From Neisseriaceae bacterium (GTDB lineage: Bacteria > Pseudomonadota > Gammaproteobacteria > Burkholderiales > Neisseriaceae), in assembly GCA_017518785.1 (NCBI GenBank), contig JAFWUA010000120.1, forward strand, positions 1-13,446: DNA of 13,446 nt, written 5' to 3'. Position 1 is the stretch's first letter; each line of letters begins with the position of its first letter. This document shows positions 13,411-13,446 of this stretch, in pieces. The translations under genes and the position numbers were made by a program. The notes beneath the pieces were generated by a model. It was given only the letters and a program-made list of their open reading frames with translations. It ran no database searches and was not told the origin of the DNA.

Positions 13411-13446
13411 AGTCTGCCGGAAAGTATCTACACAACCTTTCCGGCA
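13411..13446. repeat. Inverted DUS-like pair at the window edge
   Basis: An exact AGTCTGCCGGAAA (13411-13423) faces CTTTCCGGCA (13437-13446), giving a 10-bp perfect stem (13415-13424 with 13437-13446) and a 12-base loop. The second word is cut by the window end. Like the pair at 2278-2320 it is probably a terminator, perhaps for a gene to the right. Confidence 0.6.

Overview
The window is AT-rich chromosomal DNA from a bacterium that looks like a member of the Neisseriaceae. The L35 and L20 proteins (147-719) closely resemble the Neisseria ones as I remember them. A 13-base word, AGTCTGCCGGAAA, recurs six times exactly and several times in part, inside and between genes and twice as inverted pairs. 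This is how the DNA uptake sequence (DUS) of Neisseriaceae behaves, but the word matches none of the DUS dialects I know. The genus cannot be named from the sequence alone.

Layout. (1) 1-780: end of the IF3-L35-L20 ribosomal operon (rpmI, rplT) with a strong terminator. (2) 799-2896, minus strand: a small four-cysteine lipoprotein, an AI-2E/PerM-family membrane protein with a TTG start, and apt. (3) 3030-6942, plus strand: a tight five-gene run with gaps of 9-15 bases: a pabA/trpG-type glutamine amidotransferase, a YheS-type ABC-F ATPase, two related secreted DUF4124-like proteins with coiled-coil tails, and a GNAT acetyltransferase. (4) 6949-7545: nested MITE-like inverted repeats, then a probable minus-strand small RNA with an anti-Shine-Dalgarno loop and its own terminator. 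(5) 7546-8878: a YfaE-like [2Fe-2S] ferredoxin (minus) and two small membrane proteins (plus). (6) 8892-9320: a DUS-like site, more MITE copies and a terminator. (7) 9355-12961, minus strand: a three-gene signalling operon made of an MglB-like lipoprotein, a membrane-anchored CheA-like kinase carrying both Hpt and ATPase domains, and a single-domain CheY-like regulator. (8) 12962-13446: the operon's promoter region with a palindrome over the expected start site, another MITE copy, and an inverted DUS-like pair cut by the window end.

The most interesting items are the binding protein-kinase-CheY operon, which has no transporter, methyl-accepting receptor or CheW beside it; the apparent new DUS dialect; the candidate small RNA; and a family of about 130-bp MITEs present in four full copies, which brackets the signalling operon. 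A plausible reading, by inference, is that the lipoprotein senses a sugar-like ligand in the periplasm, the kinase relays phosphate through its own Hpt histidine, and the CheY-like protein carries the output to an unknown target elsewhere.
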